In this document: piece after piece, positions 17,213 to 26,287 of the stretch
Numbering within the stretch: position 1 is the stretch's first letter
How the letters are laid out: each line of letters opens with the position of its first letter
Assembly (NCBI RefSeq): GCF_019457915.1
Contig: NZ_JAHZSS010000002.1
Coordinates: 248,001-312,000, forward strand
Direction: 5' to 3'
From: Neiella holothuriorum
Lineage (GTDB): Bacteria > Pseudomonadota > Gammaproteobacteria > Enterobacterales > Neiellaceae
Length of the DNA: 64,000 nucleotides
Position numbers and translations under genes: made by a program
Notes under the pieces: model-generated
Told to the model about the DNA's origin: nothing
Seen by the model: only the letters and a program-made list of their open reading frames with translations
Database searches by the model: none

Positions 17213-18253
17213 TCAACTACTAGTGGAATTTGAATCAGATGACATGGCGAAGCAGCGTGCACCGTCACCATCAGAAAGGCCCAGCATGGCCGCTTGTTTG
17301 GCGTCGATGAACAACTCACCCTCTTGTTGGTGTGCGGTTACGACACCGGCGCGATAATTCGTTAAACAGGTATTGGCCAGAAGGAATTCCGTGGCTGGAG
17401 TTGCCAGTTCGCCAATTCGGATCACCACAGCTTGGCTGTAACGTACGGTTTCGACATGATCCACCGGACACTCAACAGTTGGCCCTGCATCGAAAATATC
17501 GACGTAATTTTTGTATCGAAAGCCCTCTTTTTTAAGGAGTGCAATCGCCGGCTCGGTAGACGGGTGAACTTGGCCGATCACGTCTTGCGCCGCTTTGCTC
17601 AGCAAATTGACGTAAATGGGGTATTTGGGCATGAGTTCGGCAATGAAACGCTTTTCGCCAATGCCGGTCAGGTAATCGGCGGTTGGAAAATCCAAATCGA
17701 AAAAGTGCTCTTGTAACCATTGCCAGAATGGAGAACGACCTTGCTCGTCAGAAACGCCGCGCATTTCAGCAATCACGGTGTCACCAAATCGAAGTGGGTG
17801 ACTGGCCATGAATAAAAATCGGCTTTTGGCTAACAGGCGCCCATTACTGCCGCGCCGATGTGACTTTTTCAGAAACAGAGTACAGAGCTCTGCGGCACCG
17901 GTGTAGTCGTTACACAGGCTCAATGTTTTTACGGTTTTATGAATACCGAGTTCAGGCGACGAATGCACCACACTGCCTAAGCGGTAGTGATAAAACGCAT
18001 CGGTGAGGCCAACAGAAGCTTCAATGCCCGCGGTGCCCACAACTTCGCCAGTTTCAGTATCTTCGGCTACGAACAGGTAACCCTGATCGCCCGGTTTATC
18101 CGTTTGACAGGCAAAGGAGTTCACCGAGCGAGCGATCTTGGCTTTTAGTAGCTCATCATTTTGCGGAAGAGAGGTAAAGCCAATGCCAGATTGTTCAGCA
18201 ATTTCCTGCAGTGCTTGAAAATCCTGTTTAGCAATGGGGCGAATAATTAGCAT
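17213..18253 (-). CDS. astA: Arginine N-succinyltransferase
   Basis: A 346-aa enzyme that transfers succinate from succinyl-CoA to arginine, the entry step of the AST pathway. Seen are the N-terminal [19 protein letters not shown] and the family block [20 protein letters not shown] near residue 95, with the acyl-CoA-binding core and [15 protein letters not shown] around 155-170. AAGGAG lies eight bases before the ATG. It follows astC by 33 bp and precedes astD, and is a member of the same operon. astB and astE are not in this window. Confidence 0.95.
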   Translation of the reverse strand: MLIIRPIAKQDFQALQEIAEQSGIGFTSLPQNDELLKAKIARSVNSFACQTDKPGDQGYLFVAEDTETGEVVGTAGIEASVGLTDAFYHYRLGSVVHSSPELGIHKTVKTLSLCNDYTGAAELCTLFLKKSHRRGSNGRLLAKSRFLFMASHPLRFGDTVIAEMRGVSDEQGRSPFWQWLQEHFFDLDFPTADYLTGIGEKRFIAELMPKYPIYVNLLSKAAQDVIGQVHPSTEPAIALLKKEGFRYKNYVDIFDAGPTVECPVDHVETVRYSQAVVIRIGELATPATEFLLANTCLTNYRAGVVTAHQQEGELFIDAKQAAMLGLSDGDGARCFAMSSDSNSTSS

Positions 18254-18286
18254 CGGCCATACTCCTTAAATGACGATTTACGGTAA

Positions 18287-19507
18287 TTAACTCGACGCAG
18301 AAACTTTGGCAACGGCGCGCTCCAGCGCGTCCATCCCTTGCTCTAATTCTGCTGGCGAGATATTGAGTGCTGGTGCAAAGCGCAACACATTGGGGCCGGC
18401 GACGAGCATCATTAAGCCTTCGGCCACCGCTGCAGTAAGAAAATCACGGGCACGACCTTGGTACGCGTCATTCATCACCGCGCCGAGTAAGGCGCCTTTT
18501 CCGCGCACCTCGGCAAACACCTGATATTTTTCATTCATGGCGTCTAGGCGTGTGCGAATGTAAGACTCTAAGTCTTTTACGTTGGCCATCATTGCCGGTG
18601 TGTTTACTTCTTTCAGCACTGCAGAGGCAACCGCACAAGCTAGCGGGTTACCACCATAGGTTGAGCCGTGCGTCCCTACTTTTAGGCTTGCAGCAATCTC
18701 GCTGCTCGTCAGCATGGCGGCAATAGGAAAGCCACCGCCTAATGATTTGGCCGAGGTAAGAATATCGGGCACAACTGGCGAATCCATGTAAGCGAACAGG
18801 TGACCGGTACGGCCAACGCCGGTTTGGACTTCATCAAAGATAAGTAGGGCATTGTGCTTGTCACACAATTCGCGAATACCACGGAGGTATTCGTCGCTGG
18901 CCGGAATGACGCCACCTTCACCTTGTAGTGGCTCAATGATCACGGCACAGGTGCGCTCTGACATGGCTTGCTCTAGTGCGGCCAAATCGTTGTAATCGAT
19001 GTGATCGATGGCGCCGGGTTTTGGCCCAAAACCGTCGGAGTAGGCGGCTTGGCCACCCACGCTTACTGTAAAGAAGGTGCGACCGTGGAAACCGTGATTA
19101 CAGGCAATAATTTGGTCTTTACCTTCGCCATGACGCTCAAGGGCATAGCGCCGCGCCAATTTGAGTGCGGCCTCATTGGCTTCTGCGCCTGAGTTGGCAA
19201 AAAACACTTTTTCGGCAAAGGTTGCGTCAATCAGTTGTTGTGCCAAGGCCAATGCTGGCTCATTGGTGTAGACGTTACTCACATGCCACAGTTGATTGCC
19301 TTGCTGTTGCAGGGCGCCCACTAATGCCGGATGGCAATGGCCTAAGCAGTTCACCGCGATGCCGCCGGCGAAGTCTATGTATTCCTTACCTTGTTGATCC
19401 CAAACGCGAGAGCCTTCGCCGCGAACAGGAATCATGGCCGCTGGGGCGTAGTTTGGCGCCATCACGTCATCGAAGGTTTGCCGGGTAATTTGCTGTTGCT
19501 GGTTCAT
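18287..19507 (-). CDS. astC: Acetylornithine/succinylornithine aminotransferase
   Basis: A 406-aa class III PLP aminotransferase. Marks: [16 protein letters not shown] near 48, [15 protein letters not shown] near 110, [12 protein letters not shown] near 140, [15 protein letters not shown] near 220, and the PLP lysine in [12 protein letters not shown] near 255. Such enzymes serve as ArgD (N-acetylornithine, synthesis) or AstC (succinylornithine, breakdown), and often both. The location beside pabA equals that of E. coli argD, but it heads an ast operon with astA and astD. No other argD is present near argCBFGH. A dual role is therefore likely. Candidate ARG boxes lie upstream. Confidence 0.93.
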   Translation of the reverse strand: MNQQQQITRQTFDDVMAPNYAPAAMIPVRGEGSRVWDQQGKEYIDFAGGIAVNCLGHCHPALVGALQQQGNQLWHVSNVYTNEPALALAQQLIDATFAEKVFFANSGAEANEAALKLARRYALERHGEGKDQIIACNHGFHGRTFFTVSVGGQAAYSDGFGPKPGAIDHIDYNDLAALEQAMSERTCAVIIEPLQGEGGVIPASDEYLRGIRELCDKHNALLIFDEVQTGVGRTGHLFAYMDSPVVPDILTSAKSLGGGFPIAAMLTSSEIAASLKVGTHGSTYGGNPLACAVASAVLKEVNTPAMMANVKDLESYIRTRLDAMNEKYQVFAEVRGKGALLGAVMNDAYQGRARDFLTAAVAEGLMMLVAGPNVLRFAPALNISPAELEQGMDALERAVAKVSASS

Positions 19508-19609
19508 AATTGCTTCCTTTTCATTACTGCCCCACGAAGATGGCCATGCTTAGGCCGAAGCGAATGTCATTATCTTCAAGGGGGCGCTATTGTACAATTT
19601 TGAATAAAA

Positions 19610-19646
19610 AATAAATTTTTATTCAAAAAGTGAATAATATTTCGCA
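19610..19646. promoter_or_regulatory. Candidate tandem ARG boxes upstream of astC
   Basis: The first box core at 19612-19625 reads TAAATTTTTATTCA, one mismatch from the TGAAT-N4-ATTCA ArgR core. A second, weaker core at 19631-19644 starts TGAAT and keeps TTC, giving 8 of 10 conserved positions. The two are spaced 19 bp apart, close to the usual 21 bp. They lie about 105-140 bp upstream of the astC ATG. A TACAAT-like -10 on the minus strand is at 19589-19594, so the first box would centre near -36. This is a prediction from the known ArgR consensus. Confidence 0.55.
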
Positions 19647-19704
19647 TCCTAATGCATATTGAGTGCATGAGGTGCGTTGACGTTTCGAATTGTTTTGAAT
19701 TGTT

Positions 19705-20733
19705 TTATCGTCGTCGGAGACGAGAAAGGTCGGCCATTTCGTCTTCGCTTAAGGCTAAGTCCGCCAGTAACGAATGGCTTTGGTGTGGGGTGAGCGCACA
19801 AGCATCGTTGAGCCAACGATACTGACAGTAGCCACGTGCCTGCCGTAATACTTGCGCCATTTCTGACAGCTGACCTACGGGCAAGTCGGCATCGGCTTCG
19901 CGGGTAAGCGACGCAATGATTTGGCCGGTGGCACCGAGTTCATTCAGTAAACTATGTTGCAGCGCTGACGAGCGAGCTAAGTGACTGGCCAGAATACCAA
20001 CGGGTGGCCGGATATCTTTGATTTGATCGTACACTTGCTTTTGCGCTGATTGACGAGATTTCTCTAGCGCTTGCTTGATTTGATTATCAAACAAGTCAAC
20101 AAAAGCCTGACTGATGGCAAGCGGCGCTAAACCTTGTGTCAGCGCAGCTAACGATGACAATGCCGGGCAAAGACCCCGCCGCTCAGCCAACAAGCGAGCG
20201 CACTGAGCCATTTCTTGTGACCATTCAAGGATCCGCCGATTCATCAATTGGCAGAAGGGCACTTTGCGGCCGGCTGCCTGAATCATGGCAAATTCAACCA
20301 ATTGAAAGGCTAAAATTTTACCGCCAAAGTGGGATAAGGCTTGATCCAATGAGCCAACAAAATCATGAGACGTTGCGGTAATTTGGCGAAACCGCGGTGC
20401 ATTGACCCATTGCAGCAATTCTTTGGCAACCCAGCTTTCGCTGTTAATGGTGCGCCGCATTGGATCGTCGGTATCGGTTTGATCGAGCACCAAATCAAGC
20501 ATGGCTGGCAATTGTTCACCCAAGGTCAACCGAACGAATAGCAGCCGCTTCGGATTTTCGAACGTCTGCCCCATGGCTGTTTCAAGGTGTTCGGCTAAAC
20601 GCGTTGCGATGGCCGAAGTTGTCAGCGCCTGCTGCTGCCCGCCAAACCAAGTAAATTGCTGGCGCACTAAATGATCAAAGAATAATCCCTGATTATCGGA
20701 TTGATCGGTAAACGAATTAGCAGACATACTCAT
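19705..20733 (-). CDS. HDOD-like domain protein (tentative)
   Basis: A 342-aa soluble, helical protein. The middle (SLDQALSHFGGKILAFQLVE and on to LEWSQEMAQCARLLAERRGL, about residues 125-195) has the layout of an HDOD domain, including the small helical repeat and the W-x-x-M-A-x-C-A pattern, but I cannot see intact HD metal residues. Family members are signalling or regulatory proteins with unclear outputs. It lies between pabA and astC on the same strand. The ATG at 20733 has no strong ribosome site; a second ATG two codons in is an alternative start. Function is not assigned. Confidence 0.5.
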   Translation of the reverse strand: MSMSANSFTDQSDNQGLFFDHLVRQQFTWFGGQQQALTTSAIATRLAEHLETAMGQTFENPKRLLFVRLTLGEQLPAMLDLVLDQTDTDDPMRRTINSESWVAKELLQWVNAPRFRQITATSHDFVGSLDQALSHFGGKILAFQLVEFAMIQAAGRKVPFCQLMNRRILEWSQEMAQCARLLAERRGLCPALSSLAALTQGLAPLAISQAFVDLFDNQIKQALEKSRQSAQKQVYDQIKDIRPPVGILASHLARSSALQHSLLNELGATGQIIASLTREADADLPVGQLSEMAQVLRQARGYCQYRWLNDACALTPHQSHSLLADLALSEDEMADLSRLRRR

Positions 20734-20799
20734 TTTTATGGTTAGCGCAACAGATCATCAAATTTGACTCGAACCATTACTATCGCTTGCCAAGCGCCG

Positions 20800-21387
20800 T
20801 TAGCCAACCCTTTGTTTTAAAAAATTGTTGAGTAGCGCATGCCCTTGTTCCGTCAATACTGATTCTGGATGAAATTGAACGCCGTAAATGGCCAGGGTTC
20901 GATGACGTAATGCCATGATTTGACGTTGATTATTCGTCCGGTCATGGTACCAAGCCGTGACCTCTAATTCGTCGGGCAAGCTATCTGGTGCGACCAACAA
21001 TGAATGGTACCGAGTGACGCGTAGCGGGTTGGGTAAGCCTTCAAACAAATCGGTCTGGTGGTGCTCAATAAGCGAGGTTTTGCCGTGCATCACGCGTGGC
21101 GCGCGGACCACGCGGCCACCAAATACTTGGGCAATGGTTTGATGGCCAAGGCAAACACCTAAAATTGGCAGTTTACCGGCAAAATGCCGAACCAGATCGA
21201 GCGATGCACCAGCCTCATTTGGGCTACATGGGCCCGGCGAAATGACCAGATGTGTTGGGGCAAGGGAAGCAACTTTGGCAATATCAACCTCATCATTACG
21301 CAGCACCATAACCTCTTGTTGCAGCTGTTGAAAGTACTGCACCAAGTTGTAGGTAAAGGAATCGTAATTGTCGATCATCAACAACAT
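20800..21387 (-). CDS. pabA: Aminodeoxychorismate/anthranilate synthase glutamine amidotransferase subunit
   Basis: A 195-aa class I glutamine amidotransferase. The start [19 protein letters not shown] is diagnostic of the TrpG/PabA family. The nucleophile Cys lies in [16 protein letters not shown] near residue 80, and the His-Glu pair in [15 protein letters not shown] near 170. It supplies ammonia from glutamine for p-aminobenzoate, and so folate, or for anthranilate. pabA is favoured because the gene sits near the argD-type transaminase and crp, the E. coli neighbourhood, and no trp genes are adjacent. The frame is open to 21450, but upstream codons do not fit the family. Confidence 0.9.
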   Translation of the reverse strand: MLLMIDNYDSFTYNLVQYFQQLQQEVMVLRNDEVDIAKVASLAPTHLVISPGPCSPNEAGASLDLVRHFAGKLPILGVCLGHQTIAQVFGGRVVRAPRVMHGKTSLIEHHQTDLFEGLPNPLRVTRYHSLLVAPDSLPDELEVTAWYHDRTNNQRQIMALRHRTLAIYGVQFHPESVLTEQGHALLNNFLKQRVG

Positions 21388-21486
21388 AACAAGGGCCGAT
21401 CTGCAATGTAGAAGGTTGAGTTTGGTTCGGCTTTCGCCGATTTTCGGCAACTATACACGAAACTGAAACAGCTGCTAATGGATAGA

Positions 21487-22026
21487 TTACCAGTAAGCTT
21501 TTTGGCTAAAGGCGGAGACACCGCTCGATTTGCCACGAATCGCCGCCATCTTTGTATTGGTGAGTGACTGACCGAGCCAGCCCTCTGGTTGGCTGAGAAC
21601 GAATGGTGGTTTGATCATTGATTCAGCTATCGCCGCAAAGCCCACCTTGCTATAGAAGTATGGATCACCATAGGTGACAACAAGATCTACACCTTGTTGT
21701 TTGAGCTTGGCAAGGGCGAAGTGAATGAGGCGCTGGCCAATACCTTGCCCTTGGAATTGCGTATGCACGGCGACAGGTGAAAGCAGCAAAACTGGCTGCG
21801 AACTGGCTTCAAATGTAAGCGGGGTGAAAAAGATGCTCGCGATTAGCTGTCGATTGCTCTGTGTAACAAAGCCTTGCAGATCGTTCTCAGGCGTTGTGGT
21901 GATCAGGTTGTGGACTAATTCCGCTATGGTGCGGCCTTCTTCTGCGCCTTCGGCATCACTAAAAACTTGCTCAAATAATTGTTCAACATCTGCCGCATGT
22001 TGTTGCTGAAAAATACCTTGCTGCAT
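21487..22026 (-). CDS. GNAT family N-acetyltransferase
   Basis: A 179-aa protein of the GNAT fold. The acetyl-CoA-binding segment reads VHTQFQGQGIGQRLIHFALAKL (about 87-108), with the Q-x-x-G-x-G loop, followed by VTYGDPYFYSKVGFAAI, typical of the YhbS-like subgroup. The substrate is unknown. It lies between nrdG and pabA on the same strand, 30 bp after nrdG, so it may be transcribed with nrdDG. Confidence 0.85.
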   Translation of the reverse strand: MQQGIFQQQHAADVEQLFEQVFSDAEGAEEGRTIAELVHNLITTTPENDLQGFVTQSNRQLIASIFFTPLTFEASSQPVLLLSPVAVHTQFQGQGIGQRLIHFALAKLKQQGVDLVVTYGDPYFYSKVGFAAIAESMIKPPFVLSQPEGWLGQSLTNTKMAAIRGKSSGVSAFSQKAYW

Positions 22027-22056
22027 ATCTAGCTACCAGGGACTCAAGCGAATTGA

Positions 22057-22554
22057 CTAGTGATCAACGTCGACCGCTGTGGCGATACCATCGTTGATTT
22101 GATAAACGACCTGATTGCTGCTGCCACGCCACTTCAAACGTCGATCAGCCAAGTCTTGTTCGAACTTACCGTCAACCAGCGTATCAACTTGCTTAATGAT
22201 CGCCTGTTGTTCTGAGGTCAGCTCGTTTAGCGTGTAGCCGGTCCATAGCCAAATATCTTTGCCTGGGCATTCGCGTCGCACATCGGCAACCAGCTCAGTT
22301 ACGGCAGACACATTCGCAGGATGTAGCGGATCTCCGCCGGTCAAGGTGAGGCCGCGTCGACGAATCTCAGGATCGTTTAAATCAGCAATAATGCGCCGAC
22401 GTAGCGCATCATCAAATAGATGCCCTGAATCTGGTGACCAAGTGCTTTGGTTATAGCAACCGCGGCAATGATGCTCACAACCTGACAGAAACAGGGTACA
22501 ACGAGTTCCCGGCCCGTTTAATACGTCGACCGGGAAGTATTTGTGGTAGTTCAT
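22057..22554 (-). CDS. nrdG: Anaerobic ribonucleotide reductase activating protein
   Basis: A 165-aa radical-SAM enzyme that makes the glycyl radical on NrdD. The iron-sulfur motif C-x3-C-x2-C appears as SGCEHHCRGCYN near residue 26; the SAM-binding GG segment is LTLTGGDPLHP near 71. Its ATG overlaps the nrdD TGA stop (ATGA), so translation is probably coupled. The C-terminus is some ten residues longer than in E. coli (154 aa). Confidence 0.96.
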   Translation of the reverse strand: MNYHKYFPVDVLNGPGTRCTLFLSGCEHHCRGCYNQSTWSPDSGHLFDDALRRRIIADLNDPEIRRRGLTLTGGDPLHPANVSAVTELVADVRRECPGKDIWLWTGYTLNELTSEQQAIIKQVDTLVDGKFEQDLADRRLKWRGSSNQVVYQINDGIATAVDVDH

Positions 22555-24770
22555 GCGGAAACGGAAGCGGCTTCCTGTGCGACCACTGGCTCTGGCTCAG
22601 ATGCAGGCTGTACGTCGGCAGGGGGCTTCGCCGGAGCGGCCGCATCGTCTAAGTGCTTGACTCGGCGTACCACTTCTTCTTGCTTACCATCATTGAATGG
22701 GCGCGCATCTGGGCTACCCAAATAACCACATACACGACGCGTCACTGATACGGTTTCAGGATCGGAGTTACCGCATTCTGGGCAAACAAAGCCTTTGCTA
22801 GAGCTATGGAATTCACCGGTGAAGTTGCACTTGTAGCACTCATCAATTGGCGTATTGGTGCCGTAGTAAGGAACACGGCTGTAGCTGTAATCCCAAACGT
22901 CTTCCAGCGCTTCAACGTTGTGTTGAATGTTTGGGTATTCGCCGTAGCAAATGAAGCCGCCATTGGCGATGGCTGGATATTGACGTTCAAATTCGAGTTT
23001 TTCGTAAGGAGAAACTTTTTTCTCAACATCCAAATGGAAGCTGTTGGTGTAGTAGCCTTTGTCGGTTACGCCAGCAATCACCCCAAACTCTTTTGCATCC
23101 AATTTGCAGAAGCGGCTGCAGAGGTTTTCACTTGGCGTGCTGTATAAGCTAAAGCCATAACCACTTTCAGCTTTCCAACGGTCGACGGCATTACGTAGGT
23201 GCTGAACAATGGCGGTCGCTTTGTCACGCAGCTCGGCATTGTCGTAGACGTGAGTGTCATGACCGTACAGGGCGTTAATGGTTTCATGCACGCCGATGTA
23301 GCCAAGCGATATAGAGGCGCGGCCATTTTTGAAAATATCAGCAATGCTGTCATCTGGGTTCAAACGAACACCTGCAGCACCTTCCACATACAAGATGGAT
23401 GCTACGCGGGCTTTTACATCTTGCAGGCGCTCGATTCGTGAATCGAGTGCGTTACGGGCAACCTTCAGGCGCTCATCGAGTAGCTTATAAAAGCGTTTTT
23501 CATCGCCTTTAGCTTGGACCGCAAGGCGCGGCAAGTTCAAGCTAACCACACCTAAGTTGTTGCGACCTTCATGAATTTGTTCGCCGTTCTCGTCGGTATA
23601 TTCTGACAAGAAGCTACGGCAGCCCATCGGCGTTTTGAACGAACCGGTGACTTCAACCACTTTTTCATAGTTGAGGATATCGGGGTACATACGCTTAGAC
23701 GCGCACTCCAAAGCCAGCTGTTTGATGTCGTAATTTGGATCGCTTTGCTTGTGATTTAAGCCATCTTTTACGGCAAAAACTAGTTTCGGGAAAACGGCTG
23801 TACGGCGGTTTTTACCCAAGCCTGCCAAGCGATTTTTCAGAATCGACTGTTGAATCAGTTTCGCTTCCCAAGTGGTTCCTAAACCAAAACCAAAAGTGAC
23901 GAATGGGGTTTGGCCGTTGGCAGTGTGCAAGGTGTTCACTTCGTATTCCAATGATTGGAATGCGTCATAACATTCTTGCTCAGTGCGTGCGCGGGCAAAG
24001 GCCTCTGCATCCGCAATATCCCACTCTTGAGCGACTTGCAGATGCTTTTTGTAACTGGTGCGCACATAGGGTTCGAGCACTTCATCAATGCGATTGATGG
24101 TTGTGCCGCCATAAATATGGCTAGCAACCTGGGCAATGATTTGTGCGGTTACCGCGGTAGCGGTGGCAATGGATTTCGGCGTTTCAATTTCCGCGTTACC
24201 CATTTTAAAGCCGTTCGTCAGCATGCCTTTTAAATCAATCAGCATGCAGTTGAACATCGGGAAAAACGGCGCGTAGTCGAGGTCGTGATAATGAATATCA
24301 CCCACTTGGTGGGCGCGGGCGACATCTTTCGGCAGCATGTATTGTAAGGCGTAGTGTTTCGCTACAATGCCGGCCAACAAATCGCGCTGAGTTGGAATGA
24401 TTTTACTGTCTTTGTTGGCATTTTCGTTCAACAGATCTGAGTTGCTTTGCTCAACCAAGCCCTGAATTTCACTGTTAAGGCGGCTTTGGCGTTCGCGAAT
24501 CATATCGCGATCATGGCGATACTCAATGTAAGCACGAGCTAGGCCTTTGTATGGCCCCTGCATGAGTTGATTTTCGACTACCGACTGAATTTCGTTGATA
24601 TCAACTTCGTCGCGAGCTTCAAACTCCAATGTTACGGCGTGCGCTACTAAATCGGCATATGCATTATCTTTGCAATTAACCGCAATACTAGCGCGGATCA
24701 CAGCTTCCTTGATGCGTTCGCCATCGTAAGGTACACGACAGCCGTCACGCTTGATCACCACAGGTTTCAC
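22551..24770 (-). CDS. nrdD: Anaerobic ribonucleoside-triphosphate reductase
   Basis: A 739-aa class III reductase that makes dNTPs without oxygen. An ATP-cone at residues about 1-95 starts with VIKRDGCRVPYDGERIKEA. The catalytic barrel follows. Near the C-terminus lie the zinc-binding CYKCNFTGEF and CPECGN pairs and the glycyl-radical loop RVCGYLGSPDARPFN. The GTG start at 24770 is preceded by GGGGAGAA at six bases and aligns with the E. coli N-terminus; an ATG farther upstream lacks such support. Odd feature: after the usual end near RRVKHL there is an extra tail of about 30 residues rich in Pro, Ala and Glu. Confidence 0.96.
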   Translation of the reverse strand: MKPVVIKRDGCRVPYDGERIKEAVIRASIAVNCKDNAYADLVAHAVTLEFEARDEVDINEIQSVVENQLMQGPYKGLARAYIEYRHDRDMIRERQSRLNSEIQGLVEQSNSDLLNENANKDSKIIPTQRDLLAGIVAKHYALQYMLPKDVARAHQVGDIHYHDLDYAPFFPMFNCMLIDLKGMLTNGFKMGNAEIETPKSIATATAVTAQIIAQVASHIYGGTTINRIDEVLEPYVRTSYKKHLQVAQEWDIADAEAFARARTEQECYDAFQSLEYEVNTLHTANGQTPFVTFGFGLGTTWEAKLIQQSILKNRLAGLGKNRRTAVFPKLVFAVKDGLNHKQSDPNYDIKQLALECASKRMYPDILNYEKVVEVTGSFKTPMGCRSFLSEYTDENGEQIHEGRNNLGVVSLNLPRLAVQAKGDEKRFYKLLDERLKVARNALDSRIERLQDVKARVASILYVEGAAGVRLNPDDSIADIFKNGRASISLGYIGVHETINALYGHDTHVYDNAELRDKATAIVQHLRNAVDRWKAESGYGFSLYSTPSENLCSRFCKLDAKEFGVIAGVTDKGYYTNSFHLDVEKKVSPYEKLEFERQYPAIANGGFICYGEYPNIQHNVEALEDVWDYSYSRVPYYGTNTPIDECYKCNFTGEFHSSSKGFVCPECGNSDPETVSVTRRVCGYLGSPDARPFNDGKQEEVVRRVKHLDDAAAPAKPPADVQPASEPEPVVAQEAASVSA

Positions 24771-24813
24771 AGTAATTTCTCCCCAACTTATACACAGGTT
24801 ATTTGACCTTGAT

Positions 24814-24860
24814 CCACAAGATGTGCGGTCAAAATTTAACGCCAACACAATATCTGGTGT
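24814..24860 (-). promoter_or_regulatory. Two NrdR-like boxes, 31 bp apart, upstream of nrdDG
   Basis: The box at 24845-24860 reads ACACAATATCTGGTGT and differs from the ACACWATATATWGTGT NrdR consensus at two positions. The box at 24814-24829 reads CCACAAGATGTGCGGT and matches about 10 of 16. Start-to-start spacing is 31 bp, the three-helical-turn spacing typical of paired NrdR sites in nrd promoters. NrdR binding would repress nrdDG when dATP is plentiful. The nrdR gene itself is not in this window. Confidence 0.65.
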
Positions 24861-24888
24861 ATTAGGCGAGATTTACCCCAAGGGATTA

Positions 24889-24902
24889 CTGATCTGGATC
24901 AA
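24889..24902 (-). promoter_or_regulatory. FNR-like box upstream of nrdDG
   Basis: CTGATCTGGATCAA matches the TTGAT-N4-ATCAA consensus at 9 of 10 conserved positions. It is about 118 bp upstream of the nrdD start and fits anaerobic activation of a class III reductase. nnrS reads leftward away on the other side of nrdD's upstream gap and is not the likely target. Confidence 0.6.
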
Positions 24903-24962
24903 GCTTTTATTCAGTCTGTGGGAGAACTATCCATGTTATTTTTTTGTTATGTGAGGCGTTCC

Positions 24963-26135
24963 TCAACCCGGGTTTCCATCGACTCGGGCACGCACCAAAA
25001 TGGGTACATAGACCCATAAAAAACAAAAAATTGAGAGCAGCCAAGCAGTTGCTGCCAAGTGATAGCTGATTTGCAACCAGCCACTACCGAACAACGGAAT
25101 GACCGTGCGCGAAAGTGCGGCTACCAACATCGCAGCCATCGCGATGACCGCCATCGGGTGGGCTTTTAGCGGGCGGCCGGTGTGGCCTAAACTGACACGC
25201 GCCATCATGGCGATAATCATACCGCCCATTAAACCAACCCCTAACACGTGCATGACAACGGAGATATGCTGTTGACCTGTAAATAACTGCAGCCATAAAG
25301 CCAGTGGCAAACAAGCAAAGCTCAAATAGAGTGACCACAATAGCGGCTCGGACCAAATACCGGCGCGGTACCAGCGCAATAAACGAGGCAATTGGAAGAT
25401 TAAGCCGATGCCTGCGGCCGTTTGCAACACAAACTCTGGCGATTGGAATAAGCTCGCAACGGCCAGCGCGACCAAGCTGAATTGAGCGCCAGCAATCCAC
25501 CAAGCGGAGTCGCGGGGTAGTTTGTCATTAAGTCGTCGTTCAATGAAAAAGGGCACCACGCGCGCAGCCAACATGCTAATGATGACCGCTACCCACCAAA
25601 TGCCGGCAAAGCCCAACGGGCGACTATATTGCGGTGCGGATTGAAAGGCCCACACCTGTGCTAAATGCAGTGCTAAAAATACCGCTAATATGGGGAGAAA
25701 GACTAAATTCCGACGATTGCCAGACAGGATTAATTGGCGACCAACGGCCAGTGCGCCGCCTACAATGAATAAGCTGTCAAATAGAAAGAGCAGGCTGGAT
25801 TCTGGCCAAATATTGGCCACCAATCGACCCGCGATCCAGCAACTCGTTAATGCCACTAACGGCCAACTTCGCAGCCCAGGAATACCAGTCCAGTTTTGGG
25901 TCGCGGTGCATAAAAAGCCAATGATGATGGCCATGGCAAAGCCAAATTGTAGTTCGTGACCATGCCAACCGAACAGCGCGACCGGGTGCGTCCACTGCCA
26001 GCTGCCGGATAAGGTTAATATCCAGCGCAGCATGATAAAGCCAGCATAGAGGGTGCCAAACAGGAATAAAGGGCGAAACGCTAAACGAAACAGCGGCATG
26101 GTTTTGTCTTCGATTGCGCGGTCGGTGATTTGCAT
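24963..26135 (-). CDS. nnrS: NnrS family membrane protein
   Basis: A 390-aa inner-membrane protein with about twelve hydrophobic helices. The family block WHGHELQFGFAMAIIIGF near residue 57 contains the conserved His pair, and VMHVLGVGLMGGMIIAMMAR near 290 is also typical. NnrS-type proteins bind haem and copper and protect cells from nitric oxide. The gene lies upstream of nrdDG in the same direction, about 190 bp away, so it has a separate promoter. A possible NsrR half-site lies 29-39 bp upstream. Confidence 0.9.
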   Translation of the reverse strand: MQITDRAIEDKTMPLFRLAFRPLFLFGTLYAGFIMLRWILTLSGSWQWTHPVALFGWHGHELQFGFAMAIIIGFLCTATQNWTGIPGLRSWPLVALTSCWIAGRLVANIWPESSLLFLFDSLFIVGGALAVGRQLILSGNRRNLVFLPILAVFLALHLAQVWAFQSAPQYSRPLGFAGIWWVAVIISMLAARVVPFFIERRLNDKLPRDSAWWIAGAQFSLVALAVASLFQSPEFVLQTAAGIGLIFQLPRLLRWYRAGIWSEPLLWSLYLSFACLPLALWLQLFTGQQHISVVMHVLGVGLMGGMIIAMMARVSLGHTGRPLKAHPMAVIAMAAMLVAALSRTVIPLFGSGWLQISYHLAATAWLLSIFCFLWVYVPILVRARVDGNPG

Positions 26136-26163
26136 GGCAGAAGGCTGATTTATTGTTGTAAAT

Positions 26164-26174
26164 AATATGCATTA
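26164..26174. promoter_or_regulatory. Possible NsrR half-site upstream of nnrS
   Basis: AATATGCATTA matches 9 of 11 positions of the NsrR half-site AAGATGCATTT. Only one half is evident. NsrR is the nitric-oxide-sensing repressor that often controls nnrS. This is a weak prediction. Confidence 0.25.
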
Positions 26175-26287
26175 ACTATGGGTGGTTTTGCTCCAGTAAA
26201 ATATGACGCAGATCACGCTGACTTTAATTTTTGAAATGCGACAATAGCGCCGAATTTTTTAGCGACGTTAATCCCAATAAAGTATTG

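Noticed and set aside
26175-26287. Manganese riboswitch (yybP-ykoY) before the TMEM165-type gene
   Set aside because: The short leader lacks the conserved yybP-ykoY loop sequences.
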